From: Falsiroseomonas oleicola
GTDB lineage: Bacteria > Pseudomonadota > Alphaproteobacteria > Acetobacterales > Acetobacteraceae
Reading direction: 5' to 3'
NCBI RefSeq assembly: GCF_019029495.1
Contig: NZ_JAERQM010000006.1
Coordinates: 139,115-203,114, forward strand
Length of the DNA: 64,000 nt
The position numbers and the translations under genes are program-made. Position 1 is the stretch's first letter. The number at the start of each line of letters is the position of its first letter. A model generated the notes under the pieces. It worked only from the letters and a program-made list of their open reading frames with translations, did not search any database and was not told where the DNA came from. Positions 25,404 to 34,222 of this stretch are shown piece after piece.

Positions 25404-26855
25404 TTAGGCCACCCGTTGCAGCAGGCGCCCGGCGGGCGTCTCGCTGGCGCCGGCGGCGTGGGTGTAGACGGACTGGCCGTTCACCCAGGTCTCGACAATG
25501 CCATCGGCCACCTGGCGCGGCTCGGTGAAGGTGGCGCGGTCGCGCACCGTGCCGGCGTCGAACAGCACCAAGTCGGCGAAGGCGCCTTCGCGCAGCACGC
25601 CGCGATCCGGAATACCCAAGACCTCCGCCGTGCGGCCGGTCATCTTGTGCACGGCGGTCTCCAGGTCGAACAGGCCAAGCTCCCGGCAATACTGCCCGAG
25701 CACCCGCGGGAAGGTGCCCCAGAGACGCGGATGCGGATGCTTTGCCAGTGGCCCGCCATCGCTGCCGACCATGGACAGGCGATGCGCCAGGATGCGGCGC
25801 ACATCCTGCTCCGCCATGTTGTGGAAGACACCGCCGCCTGGGGTCAGGCGCTGCGCCGCTTCCTCCAGCGTCACGCCCCATTCCTGCGCGATATCGGCCA
25901 GCGCGCGCCCCGCCATTTCGGGATGCGGCACGGAGGTCGTCACCGTCACCGGCACATCCGGCCGCGGCTTGCGTGCGGCCAGGGAGGTGGAGGAGGCGGT
26001 ATAGGGATAGACGTCGAAGGCCAGCGGATAGTCGGCGGCGTGCTTCTCGATCAGCGGCAGCGTCTCCACCGAGCGTCCGTGGTTTTCCGGCTGGGCGCAT
26101 TTGTGGTGGCTGATGATGACCGGCGCGCCGACCGCCTTGCCGATACGCAGCGTCTCCTCGATGCTGTCCAGCACATGGTCGGCCTCGTCGCGCATATGCG
26201 TGACATACAGGCCCCTGTGTTCGCGCAGCGCCTCCGCCACCGCGATCACCTCCTCGGTGGGCGCGGCCTTGCTGGGCGGGTAGAACAGGCCGGTGGAGAA
26301 GCCGGCGGCACCTTCCGACAGGGCCTGGGCGAGCTGCCTGCGCATCCGCTCCGCCTCCTTGTCCGTGGCGGGGCGGCCGGTGTCGCGGCCCATGGCGCCG
26401 ACGCGCAGCGACATATGGCCGATCAGCGCCAGCGTGTTCACCGAGGAAGGCGTCGTGCGCAGCCGCTCCGCATAGGCCCCAAAGCTGTCAAAAATCCACC
26501 ATTCGGGGGCGCAGACGCCGTCCAGCGGCGCGGGCGGGCGCTCGCTCATGGTGACTGGCGACAGGCTGATGCCGCAATTGCCGACCACCACCGTCGTCAC
26601 GCCCTGGCTGGTCTTGCAGAGCATGCAGGCCGGGCCACAGAGCACCGCCTGGTCGTCATGGGTATGCGCGTCGATGAAGCCGGGGGCCACCACGCGGCCT
26701 TCCGCCATCACTTCGCGGTCCGCCGACATGCCGGAGAGGTCGCCGAGGCCGGCGATGCGGTCGCCCTTCACCGCGACATCGCCACGGCGGCGCGGGCCGC
26801 CGGTGCCGTCGATGATGGTGGCGTCACGAAGGATAAGATCGCAGCGGAGGGTCAT
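25404..26855 (-). CDS. N-acyl-D-amino-acid deacylase (D-aminoacylase) family amidohydrolase
   Basis: A 483-residue amidohydrolase. GFIDAHTHDD (about 60-69) gives the first metal histidines; VVVGNCGISLSPV, STGLFYPPSKAA, YVTHMRDEAD, ISHHKC and MVGSDGG follow the D-aminoacylase family. It probably releases D-amino acids from N-acyl forms in the cytoplasm. AAGGAAG precedes ATG 26855. The divergent peptide-type receptor at 26978 may import its substrate. Confidence 0.87.
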   Translation of the reverse strand: MTLRCDLILRDATIIDGTGGPRRRGDVAVKGDRIAGLGDLSGMSADREVMAEGRVVAPGFIDAHTHDDQAVLCGPACMLCKTSQGVTTVVVGNCGISLSPVTMSERPPAPLDGVCAPEWWIFDSFGAYAERLRTTPSSVNTLALIGHMSLRVGAMGRDTGRPATDKEAERMRRQLAQALSEGAAGFSTGLFYPPSKAAPTEEVIAVAEALREHRGLYVTHMRDEADHVLDSIEETLRIGKAVGAPVIISHHKCAQPENHGRSVETLPLIEKHAADYPLAFDVYPYTASSTSLAARKPRPDVPVTVTTSVPHPEMAGRALADIAQEWGVTLEEAAQRLTPGGGVFHNMAEQDVRRILAHRLSMVGSDGGPLAKHPHPRLWGTFPRVLGQYCRELGLFDLETAVHKMTGRTAEVLGIPDRGVLREGAFADLVLFDAGTVRDRATFTEPRQVADGIVETWVNGQSVYTHAAGASETPAGRLLQRVA

Positions 26856-26977
26856 GAGGACAGCTTCCTTGGCCGTTCCCGCAGCATGGCGCCGCTTTGC
26901 CGATGACGAAACCCCCTTCCCCACCGACAAACTCCTCCGGCATGCTGCGCCGCGCCGCCCTCAGGAGAGCCCCGACC

Positions 26978-28558
26978 ATGCCCAGCCGCCGCCAGTTCCT
27001 CGGCACCGCCGGGGCGATCCTTGCTGCCCCGCGCATCGTGGGCGCGCAGGGCGCCGCCGGCCGCACGCTGCGCTTCGTGCCGCAGGCGGACCTGACGGTG
27101 CTCGACCCCATCTACAACACCGCGACGGTGACATTGACGCATGGCGCGATGGTCTTCGACACGCTCTATGCGCTGGATGCCGGATTCAATGTGCAGCCGC
27201 AGATGGTCGAGGGCCATGTCGTCGCGAATGACGGGCTGCAATGGACCCTGACCCTGCGCGAAGGACTGCGCTTCCATGATGGCGAACCGGTGCGCGGCCG
27301 CGACTGCGTCGCCAGCATCCGCCGCTGGGGCGCGCGGGACATGTTCGGGCAGGAGCTGCTGGCGGCGATCGACGAGCTGACGGCACCAGACGACCGCACC
27401 ATCCGCTTCCGCCTGAAGCGCCCCTTCCCGCTGCTGCCCCAGGCGCTGGGGAAGGTGACGGCGCCGCTGCCGGCGATGATGCCGGAGCGCCTGGCGCTGA
27501 CCGATCCCTCCCGCGCCGTGACCGAGATGATCGGCAGCGGGCCGTTCCGCTTCAACGCGGCGGAGCGGGTTTCCGGCGTGCGCGTGGTCTATGACAAGTT
27601 CGACGGCTATGTGCCGCGCCAGGGCGCACCCAGCCGCAGCGCCGGCGCCAAGATCGCGCATATGGACCGCGTCGAGTGGCACATCCTGCCCGACCCGGCG
27701 ACCGCGGCGGCCGCCCTGCAGCAGAATGAGGTGGACTGGCTGGAATATGCGCCGAACGACCTGCTGCCGATCCTGCGCCGCGCCCGGAATGTGCAGGTGA
27801 AGGTGACGGAGGACAGCAGCATCAGCATCCTGCGCTTCAACCACCTGCATCCGCCCTTCGACAACCCCGCCATCCGCCGCGCCCTGATCGGCGCGCTGGA
27901 CCAGGCCGCCTATATGACCGCCGCCTTCAGCGAGGATCGCAGCCTGTGGCGCACCGGCGTCGGCGTCTTCCTGCCGAACACGCCGATGGCGAACGATGCC
28001 GGCATCGCCGCGCTGGAAGGCCCGCGCGATTATGAGAAGGTGCGGCAGGATCTGATCGCCGCCGGCTACAAGGGCGAGAAGGTGGTGGTGCTTCAGCCGA
28101 TGGACCTCGCCTTCCTGAAGGTGATGGCGGATGTGGCGGTCGACATGTTCCGCCGCGTCGGCGTGAATGCGGAAGCCTTCTCGGCCGATTGGGGCACCAT
28201 CGTGCAGCGGCGTGGGTCGCGGGAGCCTTCCGATCGCGGCGGCTGGAACGTGTTCCTCTCCGGCTTCAGCGCCGCGGGGCTGCTCGACCCGGTGGCCAAT
28301 CTCGGCCTGCGCGCCAATGGGCCGCGCGCCTGGTTCGGCTGGCCCAGCAGCCCGGATCTGGAACGGCTGCGGCAGGAATGGATGGCAGCCCCCGACCGGC
28401 CGGCGCAGCAGGCCAAGGCGCGGGAAATCCAGACGCAGTTCTGGCAGGACACGCCCTATCTGCCGCTCGGCGAGTATTTCCGCATCATCGCGCATCAGCG
28501 CAACCTGGTGGACATCCCTGTCGGCATGTCGAACTTCACCGGGGTGCGGCGCATCTGA
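26978..28558 (+). CDS. ABC transporter substrate-binding protein, family 5 (peptide type)
   Basis: A 526-residue receptor with Tat-like leader MPSRRQFLGTAGAILAAP and SBP_bac_5 features: TVLDPIYNTATVT, WTLTLREGLRFHDGEPV.GRDC, MIGSGPFRF and RRALIGALDQ. ATG 26978 is chosen for the twin-arginine leader and an AGGAG 10 nt away; an ATG at 26942 would add 12 residues. No permease or ATPase is adjacent. The gene after it starts 1 nt past the stop, and the divergent gene is a D-aminoacylase. Confidence 0.85.
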   Translation: MPSRRQFLGTAGAILAAPRIVGAQGAAGRTLRFVPQADLTVLDPIYNTATVTLTHGAMVFDTLYALDAGFNVQPQMVEGHVVANDGLQWTLTLREGLRFHDGEPVRGRDCVASIRRWGARDMFGQELLAAIDELTAPDDRTIRFRLKRPFPLLPQALGKVTAPLPAMMPERLALTDPSRAVTEMIGSGPFRFNAAERVSGVRVVYDKFDGYVPRQGAPSRSAGAKIAHMDRVEWHILPDPATAAAALQQNEVDWLEYAPNDLLPILRRARNVQVKVTEDSSISILRFNHLHPPFDNPAIRRALIGALDQAAYMTAAFSEDRSLWRTGVGVFLPNTPMANDAGIAALEGPRDYEKVRQDLIAAGYKGEKVVVLQPMDLAFLKVMADVAVDMFRRVGVNAEAFSADWGTIVQRRGSREPSDRGGWNVFLSGFSAAGLLDPVANLGLRANGPRAWFGWPSSPDLERLRQEWMAAPDRPAQQAKAREIQTQFWQDTPYLPLGEYFRIIAHQRNLVDIPVGMSNFTGVRRI

Positions 28559-28559
28559 G

Positions 28560-29642
28560 ATGCCGCATCTGCTGCTGCTCGGCGGCGGCCATGCGCATGT
28601 GGAGGTGCTGCGGCAATGGGCCGCGCACCCCCTGCCCGGCTGGCGCGTCACGCTGCTGACGCGGGAATGGATGTCGCCCTATTCCGGCATGCTGCCCGGC
28701 GTCATCGCCGGGCTGTATCAGCCGGAGGAGGCGTTGATCGACATCACCGCGCTGACGGCGCGCTGCAATGCGGCGCTGATCCTCGACCGCGCCACCGGCA
28801 TCGACCCCCGGCGCCGGCGTGTGCAGCGCGCCCAGGGGGCGGATGTGGACTGGGACCTGCTGTCGATCGACACGGGCGCGACGCCGGATGTCGGCCGCGT
28901 GCCGGGTGCGGCGGAACACGCCCTGCCGCTGAAGCCGATCGACGCCCTGCTGCCGCGGCTGCGCGGCATTTTCCATGAGGCGCATCCCGGGCAGCGCATC
29001 GCCGTGGTCGGTGCCGGCGCGGCGGGGGTGGAGGTGGCGCTGGCGCTGGCAGTGCGGCTGGACGCGGCGATCACCCTGGTCGCCGGCGCCTCCGGCCTGC
29101 TGCCGGGCTTCCCCGGGCGGCTGCGCCGTCGCGCAGGGCAGGCGCTGGCCGCGCGGAAGGTGGCGCTTCGGTCGGGGCGGAACGTCACCGAAGTGGCGCA
29201 GGGCGCCGTGCATTTCGACGGCGCGCCGTCGCTGCCCGCGGAATCCGTCATCTGGGCGACCGGCGCTGCCGCCGCGCCCTGGCTGGCGGAAACCGGGCTG
29301 GCGCGGGATGCGCGCGGCTTCCTGCGTGTCGATGCCTGCCTGCGGGCGGAGGGGCACAGCCATATCTTCGCAGCCGGCGATGTGGCGAGCTTCGGCGCGG
29401 GCCTGCCCAAGGCCGGCGTCTTCGCCGTGCGCCAGGGGCCGGTGCTGGCGGCCAATCTGCGGGCGGTGGCCAGGGGCCGCGCGCCCCGCCCCTATCGCCC
29501 GCAGCGCGACTATCTGCGGCTGCTGTCGCTGGCCGATGGCACCGCGCTGGGCACCCGCAACGGGCTGATCTTCGGCGGGCGCTGGGTCTGGTGGCTGAAG
29601 GACCGGCTGGATCGCGGCTTCATGGCCCGCTACCAGGGCTGA
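28560..29642 (+). CDS. FAD-dependent oxidoreductase of the SelD-associated type
   Basis: A 360-residue pyridine-nucleotide-disulfide-type flavoprotein. It has LLLGGGHAHVEVL (FAD site), a second Rossmann motif VVGAGAAGVEVALAL, and the C-terminal FAD motif IFAAGDVAS. The GGHAHVEVLR and MSPYSGMLPGVIAGLY pattern is that of the domain found fused N-terminal to selenophosphate synthase SelD or next to it. No SelD domain or selenium gene is here. It starts 1 nt after the receptor gene, and its 3' end overlaps the convergent racemase gene by 23 bp. Confidence 0.82.
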   Translation: MPHLLLLGGGHAHVEVLRQWAAHPLPGWRVTLLTREWMSPYSGMLPGVIAGLYQPEEALIDITALTARCNAALILDRATGIDPRRRRVQRAQGADVDWDLLSIDTGATPDVGRVPGAAEHALPLKPIDALLPRLRGIFHEAHPGQRIAVVGAGAAGVEVALALAVRLDAAITLVAGASGLLPGFPGRLRRRAGQALAARKVALRSGRNVTEVAQGAVHFDGAPSLPAESVIWATGAAAAPWLAETGLARDARGFLRVDACLRAEGHSHIFAAGDVASFGAGLPKAGVFAVRQGPVLAANLRAVARGRAPRPYRPQRDYLRLLSLADGTALGTRNGLIFGGRWVWWLKDRLDRGFMARYQG

Positions 29643-30351
29643 GAATCGCCGCCAGTGCCGGGGACAGGCCAATGGTCTCCACCGGCCCATGCGGCAGCAG
29701 CCCGGCGCCCCCCTGGCCGAGCGCCGCCACCGTGGCGCGCACGCCTTCCTCCACCGAGCACAGCACGGGCACCGGCACCAGCGGCGCCAGCCGGGCTGCC
29801 AGGCCGGCGAGGCCGGCGCCGCCGAGGATGACCACCTCCGCCCCATCCTGCGTCACGCAGTCGCGGCAGGTCTCGGCCAGCAGGGCCAGGGCGCCGTCCG
29901 GGTCACGGGCGATCTCGCCGCCCGTCGGCGCGACGGTCCGCACGCCCGCGAGCTGGCCGGCATGGCCGCGCGTGACAAAAAATTCCTCCAGCATCGGCTT
30001 CCAGGCCGCGCCGCCGGTGACCACGCCGAAGCGACGGCCCTGGGCGGCGGCGGCGCTGGCATCGGCCAGGCCCAGCACCGGCACGGGCGCCAATTCGCGC
30101 AGCGCGTCCAGGCCGGGATCGCCGAAGCAGCCGATCAGCACGGCATCCGCCCCGGCGCCATGCGCGGCATAGGCATCGACCGCGGCATGGGCGGCGATGG
30201 CGGAGCTGGCGCGGCTGGCGATGTAGCGGGCGCCGAAGCGGCCTGTGGCGCCCTGGACCGTCACGCCGGGCGGGGCCAGCGCGCGGGCGATGGCGACCAG
30301 CCGGTCGGTGATGGATTCGGTGGTATTGGCGTTGATCAGCAGGATGCGCAT
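29620..30351 (-). CDS. Asp/Glu/hydantoin racemase-like protein lacking one catalytic Cys
   Basis: A 243-residue protein of the hydantoin/allantoin racemase family (LLINANTTESITDRL, SRASSAIAAHAAVDAY). Cys75 in IGCFGDPGLDALRE is the first catalytic Cys. At the second site, normally ILGCAG, the sequence is ILGGAG with Gly178, so two-base racemisation should fail unless another residue substitutes. It may instead be a decarboxylase-, isomerase- or binding-type variant. It is the last gene of the operon; its tail overlaps the convergent flavoprotein gene. Confidence 0.8.
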   Translation of the reverse strand: MRILLINANTTESITDRLVAIARALAPPGVTVQGATGRFGARYIASRASSAIAAHAAVDAYAAHGAGADAVLIGCFGDPGLDALRELAPVPVLGLADASAAAAQGRRFGVVTGGAAWKPMLEEFFVTRGHAGQLAGVRTVAPTGGEIARDPDGALALLAETCRDCVTQDGAEVVILGGAGLAGLAARLAPLVPVPVLCSVEEGVRATVAALGQGGAGLLPHGPVETIGLSPALAAILSPGSGP

Positions 30352-30360
30352 GGCGGCATC

Positions 30361-31236
30361 CTAGGTCGGATCGCCGCAGCCCGCATACCAGTCCAGGATG
30401 TCGCGGGCCTGCAGGAAGGCCACGCCCGGCATCGCCGCCAGGTCGTCCAGCAGCGCTTCCAGCGCGGCGATGCGGTGCGGCACGCCGGTGATATAGGGGT
30501 GGATGGCGATGCACATCACGCGCGGCGTGGTGGTGGCTTCCGCCAGCAGCCGTGCGGCGTGGAGGCGGGCGCGGCGGGGCAGTTCCTGCTCGTCATGGTG
30601 CTGAATCATGACGACGGGGATGTCGTTCAGTTCGACACTGTAGGGCATGGTGAACAGCGTGCCATGCGCCGTCTCCAGCCGGCAGGGCAGGTCGTCCACC
30701 ACCCAGTCGGCGCAGTAGCGCAGCCCGGCCTCGGCCAGCAGGTCGGCCGTTTCCAGCGTCTCCGTCAGTCCCGGGCCGAGCCAGCCGAGCGGCGGGGCGC
30801 CGGTGCAATCCTGGATCGCCTGGATGGTCTGGCGGATCATGGCGCGCTGGTCGGGGACCTTGTGCGTCGGCACCTGCACATGGCCGTGGCCCATGAAGTC
30901 CCACCCCGCCTCATGCGCCGCCTGCGCCACGCGCGGATAGGCGGTGCAGACGGAGCCGTTGACGGAGAGCGTCGGCCGGATGCCGCGCTTCTGGAAGGCG
31001 TCGAGGAAACGCCAGAAGCCCACGCGCATGCCGTATTCGTGCCAGCCCCAATTGGCGATGTCCGGCAGCAGCGCCGCACCCGTGGGTGCGACGAGCACCT
31101 GGCGCGGCATGGGATTGTCGATCAGCCAGTTCTCGACATTCACCACCGGCCAGACGGCAACCTTCGCGCCGTTTGGCAGCGTGCTGGGCGGACGGTCCGC
31201 GGGGGTGGAATAGCGCAGGCGTTGTTCAGGCCGCAT
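30361..31236 (-). CDS. Polysaccharide-deacetylase-fold hydrolase, PuuE (allantoinase)-like
   Basis: A 291-residue NodB-fold protein with VAVWPVVNVENWLIDNP, NWGWHEYGMRVGFWR, LSVNGSVCTAYP, FMGHGHVQVPTHK and GWLGPGLTETLET.DLLAEAG, the pattern of PuuE-type allantoinases rather than sugar deacetylases; the metal-binding Asp of NodB enzymes is not evident. The ATG overlaps the ATPase stop (TGATG). With the racemase-like gene after it and allophanate hydrolase upstream, opening of a cyclic ureide is the best guess. The substrate is unproven. Confidence 0.77.
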   Translation of the reverse strand: MRPEQRLRYSTPADRPPSTLPNGAKVAVWPVVNVENWLIDNPMPRQVLVAPTGAALLPDIANWGWHEYGMRVGFWRFLDAFQKRGIRPTLSVNGSVCTAYPRVAQAAHEAGWDFMGHGHVQVPTHKVPDQRAMIRQTIQAIQDCTGAPPLGWLGPGLTETLETADLLAEAGLRYCADWVVDDLPCRLETAHGTLFTMPYSVELNDIPVVMIQHHDEQELPRRARLHAARLLAEATTTPRVMCIAIHPYITGVPHRIAALEALLDDLAAMPGVAFLQARDILDWYAGCGDPT

Positions 31237-32009
31237 CAGGCCGCCTTCTTCGCATGGTGCGAATGCAGCCGCAGGCCGAGTTCGCGCCGCACCTCGTTGA
31301 ATTCCGGGGAGGCGACGTCGCGCGGGCGCGGCAGCTCCACCTGATGCGCGCTGGCGATGCGGCCGGGTCCGGGTTCCATCACCACGACGCGGTCGGAGAG
31401 GAAGATCGCCTCCTCGATGGAATGGGTGACGAAGAGCACCGTCAGGCCGGTGCGCTGCCACAGCTCCAGCAGCTCGTCCTGAAGCCGTTCGCGCGTCATC
31501 GCATCCAGCGCGCCGAAGGGCTCGTCCATCAGCACCACCTCCGCGTCATTGGCCAGCACGCGGGCGATGGCGACGCGCTGCTTCATGCCGCCCGAGAGCT
31601 GGTGCGGATAGGCATCGGCGAAGCGGGTGAGGCCGATCAGGGAGATGAAACGCTCGACGGTGTCGCGCACCTCCGCCTTCGGACGTCCACGGCTGGCCGG
31701 GCCGAAGCCGATGTTTTCACGGACCGACAACCATGGAAAAAGGCCGTAGTCCTGGAAGACCATGCCGCGATCCGGCGCCGGGCCGGCAATCGGCTTGCCC
31801 CACATCAAGGCCTGGCCCGCGCTCGGCGCCTCGAAGCCCGCCACGATCCGCAGCAGCGTCGATTTGCCGCAGCCGGAGGCGCCGATCAGGCAGACGAATT
31901 CGCCTTTCTTCACGGTGAGGTTCGCATCGCGCAGCGCCTCGATGCGGCTGTCGTTCAGGACATAGGTCTTGCCCACGCCCTGGATGTCGAGGATCGGGAT
32001 CTCAGCCAT
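31236..32009 (-). CDS. NitT/TauT-type ABC transporter ATPase
   Basis: A 257-residue ATPase with Walker A GASGCGKST, Q-loop MVFQDYGLFPWLSV, signature LSGGMKQRVAIAR, Walker B VVLMDEPFGALD and the H-loop VTHSIEEAIFLSDRV, all typical of SsuB/TauB/NrtD-like subunits. It overlaps the permease by 8 nt and the deacetylase by 1 nt, so all are translated from one message. It powers uptake of the ligand bound by the receptor at 32862. Confidence 0.9.
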   Translation of the reverse strand: MAEIPILDIQGVGKTYVLNDSRIEALRDANLTVKKGEFVCLIGASGCGKSTLLRIVAGFEAPSAGQALMWGKPIAGPAPDRGMVFQDYGLFPWLSVRENIGFGPASRGRPKAEVRDTVERFISLIGLTRFADAYPHQLSGGMKQRVAIARVLANDAEVVLMDEPFGALDAMTRERLQDELLELWQRTGLTVLFVTHSIEEAIFLSDRVVVMEPGPGRIASAHQVELPRPRDVASPEFNEVRRELGLRLHSHHAKKAA

Positions 32010-32844
32010 GGTGGGAGGGGCTCCAGCGCAGCAGCCGGTTCATCAGCAGCACGACGACGCGGTCGGAGATGAAGCCGGCGATGCCGATGACGATCATGCC
32101 GCAGATGACGAGTTCGGTGCGCGACAGGGTGCGGCCATCCATGATGACGGCGCCAAGCCCCTGCGGCACGCCCGTCATCTCGCCCACCACGATGACGAAC
32201 CAGGCAAGGCCCAGGCCCAGCCGCAGGCCCGTGAAGATGGAGGGCAAGGCCGCTGGCAGTACCACCTTGAAGAATTGTGCATTGCCGCGGCAGCCGAGCA
32301 TGGAGGCAGCCTCGAACAGCCGCGGCTCGACATTCTTCACGCCGAAGATGGTGTTCAGCAGGATCGGGTAGAAGGCGCCCAGGAAGACCAGGAAGAAGGC
32401 GGAGCGCGCGCCCAGCCCGAACAGGATCATCGACAGCGGCAGCCAGGCGGTGACGGGAATCGGCCGCATCAACTGAAGAAACGGGTCCAGAAGCTGCCGC
32501 ACGAAGGCGTTGCGGCCGATCAGCAGGCCGAGCGGGATGGCGACCAGCGCCGCCAGCACGAAGCCGCCATAGACGCGGCTGGCGGAGGCCAGCAGGTGGA
32601 TATGCAGCGTGGCGGAAAAGGCATCGTCCCAGATGCCGCCCACGGCGAAGTCCACCATATATTCGGCGACTTCGGCCGGCGACGGGATCAGCCGGGTCAT
32701 CCCCGCCGCCACCGCCCAGTGCCAGCCGAGCAGCAGCAGCAGCGGCACGATCAGGGACAGCAGCACCGGCCGGACGCGCCGCCAGAGCCGCAGCGCCGGC
32801 ACCGGCCGTGCAACGGGCGCCTGGGTGAGGGTCACGTCCGACAT
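32002..32844 (-). CDS. NitT/TauT-type ABC transporter permease
   Basis: A 280-residue integral membrane protein with six hydrophobic segments and the EAA loop EAASMLGCRGNAQFFKVVLPAALPSIFTGLRLGLG, typical of the SsuC/TauC family. ATG 32844 is preceded by GGAGGGG. It follows the receptor gene by 17 nt and overlaps the ATPase gene. Family members import nitrate, taurine, sulfonates, or pyrimidine- and ureide-type compounds. Confidence 0.9.
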   Translation of the reverse strand: MSDVTLTQAPVARPVPALRLWRRVRPVLLSLIVPLLLLLGWHWAVAAGMTRLIPSPAEVAEYMVDFAVGGIWDDAFSATLHIHLLASASRVYGGFVLAALVAIPLGLLIGRNAFVRQLLDPFLQLMRPIPVTAWLPLSMILFGLGARSAFFLVFLGAFYPILLNTIFGVKNVEPRLFEAASMLGCRGNAQFFKVVLPAALPSIFTGLRLGLGLAWFVIVVGEMTGVPQGLGAVIMDGRTLSRTELVICGMIVIGIAGFISDRVVVLLMNRLLRWSPSHHG

Positions 32845-32861
32845 GGTGCTGCCCCTCCCGA

Positions 32862-33815
32862 TCAGGCGGTCGCGATGGCGTTGGAGAAGGACGGGTTCAG
32901 GAAGGTGTCGAAATTCGGCAGGCGGCGGATCTGCCGCAATTGCAGCATCTGCTCGGCATAGGTGCGGGACTGGCGCAGCACGGTGTCGTCCAGCTTCCAG
33001 ATGTATTCGACATTGTCCGCGCCCAGCGCCTGCTCCACCGCGGCACGCGGTGCGCCGAGGATGCGCACGGTCGCCTCCGCCACTTCCGCCGGATGCGCCT
33101 TCATGTATTCGCTGGCCTGGCGGTGGATGTTCAGCATGGTGCGGACCAGCGCCGGGTCGGATTTGACGAGATCCTCGCTGGTGCCGAAGATCATGTTCAG
33201 CCCGCCCATGGCCGTGCCGTAGGGGTATTCCACCAACTGCCCCACGCCGGAGGAAATGGACAGGCCCGGCCCCGGCTCCGCGCCGACATAGGCGTCGATA
33301 TCGCCGCGGGAGAGCATGGCGTGCATCTCGCCGAAGGGCACGCGGACGGGGGTGATGTCGCGCACGGACATGCCGGATTCGCGCAGGCGTTCCAGGATGA
33401 AGACCTCCTGCGTCGAGCCGGGCCAGATGCCGATGCGCTTGCCGCGCAGATCGGCCAAGGCGCGCAGCGGCCCGCCCGCCTTGCTGATGACGCCCATGCC
33501 CTTGTTGCAGAAGGCGCCGACGACGACGACGGGTTCCCCCGCCGCGGCGCCCAGCGTGGCGGCGGCGATGCCGAAGCCGCCGCAGGCGACGGAGCCGGTG
33601 ACGACGGCATTCTTGCCATCGGTCGGGCTGTCGAAGGTGATGATCTCGATGGTCAGGCCAGCGGGGGCGAAGCGCTGGTAGAAATGCGGCGTCATCGAAT
33701 GGATCAGGCGCAGCGAGCCCATCTTCACCGTGCGCGCGGCCTGCGCATTGGCGATGTGCGGGGCCGCGAGCGCGGCGGCGGCGGAGGCTGCGAGGAGGTG
33801 GCGACGACGGATCAT
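32862..33815 (-). CDS. NitT/TauT-type ABC transporter substrate-binding protein
   Basis: A 317-residue periplasmic receptor with a Tat-like leader (MIRRRHLLAASAAAAL, ending NAQA). LRGKRIGIWPGSTQEVFILERL and IDAYVGAEPGPGLSISSG are characteristic of the SsuA/THI5-like fold. GGGAG 9 nt before ATG 33815 decides this start over an upstream ATG. It sits between the allophanate hydrolase C-domain gene and the permease, so the imported compound probably feeds the amidase. Confidence 0.88.
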   Translation of the reverse strand: MIRRRHLLAASAAAALAAPHIANAQAARTVKMGSLRLIHSMTPHFYQRFAPAGLTIEIITFDSPTDGKNAVVTGSVACGGFGIAAATLGAAAGEPVVVVGAFCNKGMGVISKAGGPLRALADLRGKRIGIWPGSTQEVFILERLRESGMSVRDITPVRVPFGEMHAMLSRGDIDAYVGAEPGPGLSISSGVGQLVEYPYGTAMGGLNMIFGTSEDLVKSDPALVRTMLNIHRQASEYMKAHPAEVAEATVRILGAPRAAVEQALGADNVEYIWKLDDTVLRQSRTYAEQMLQLRQIRRLPNFDTFLNPSFSNAIATA

Positions 33816-33832
33816 GATCTTGTCTCCCTGGT

Positions 33833-34222
33833 TCAAGCGGGTGCGAGGCTGGCGATAAAGGCGCGCCAGCCGCCAAATCGAGAAATGTCCTCGGCCCCGT
33901 GCAGCCCTTCCGGCTCCACGAGGAATCCCTTGGGCGTGGAGCCATCGGCCAGCCGCAGGGTGCCGATGCAGAGCGGCGCGGGAATGCCGGCGACAAAGCG
34001 GCCGAAGCCGTCCTCCGGCAGCGCCCAGACCTCCGTGGCGATGGCAGCGCCCTGCGCCACCCGCAGCAGGCCGGGGCGACGCGGCGGGCCGCCGGCCAGG
34101 GCAAACAGGCGGTAGCAGGGTTCCGTCAGCACGGCGCGGCGCAGCTCCCCGCCTTCGCGCAGCAGCTCGGCGTTCAGCGCCATGCCGGACAGATGCGCAC
34201 CGACGACGCAGATCTCGATCAT
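33833..34222 (-). CDS. atzF: Allophanate hydrolase C-terminal domain as a separate gene
   Basis: A 129-residue protein (ICVVGAHLSGMALNAEL, YRLFALAGGPPRRPGLLRV, EVWALPEDGFGRFVAGIPAPL.IGT..L.DG...KGFLVEPEGL) matching the domain normally fused behind the amidase domain of AtzF/allophanate hydrolase, where it decarboxylates the intermediate. Its ATG overlaps the stop of the amidase gene (ATGA). Both parts look intact, so this is a genuine split rather than a recent frameshift; sequence error must still be excluded. Confidence 0.82.
   Translation of the reverse strand: MIEICVVGAHLSGMALNAELLREGGELRRAVLTEPCYRLFALAGGPPRRPGLLRVAQGAAIATEVWALPEDGFGRFVAGIPAPLCIGTLRLADGSTPKGFLVEPEGLHGAEDISRFGGWRAFIASLAPA

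Noticed and set aside
26865-26910. Sigma-54-like element between the D-aminoacylase and the peptide receptor (TGGCGCCGCTTTGC)
   Set aside because: GG and GC are separated by 9 bp rather than the required 10, and the -24 half is a poor match.
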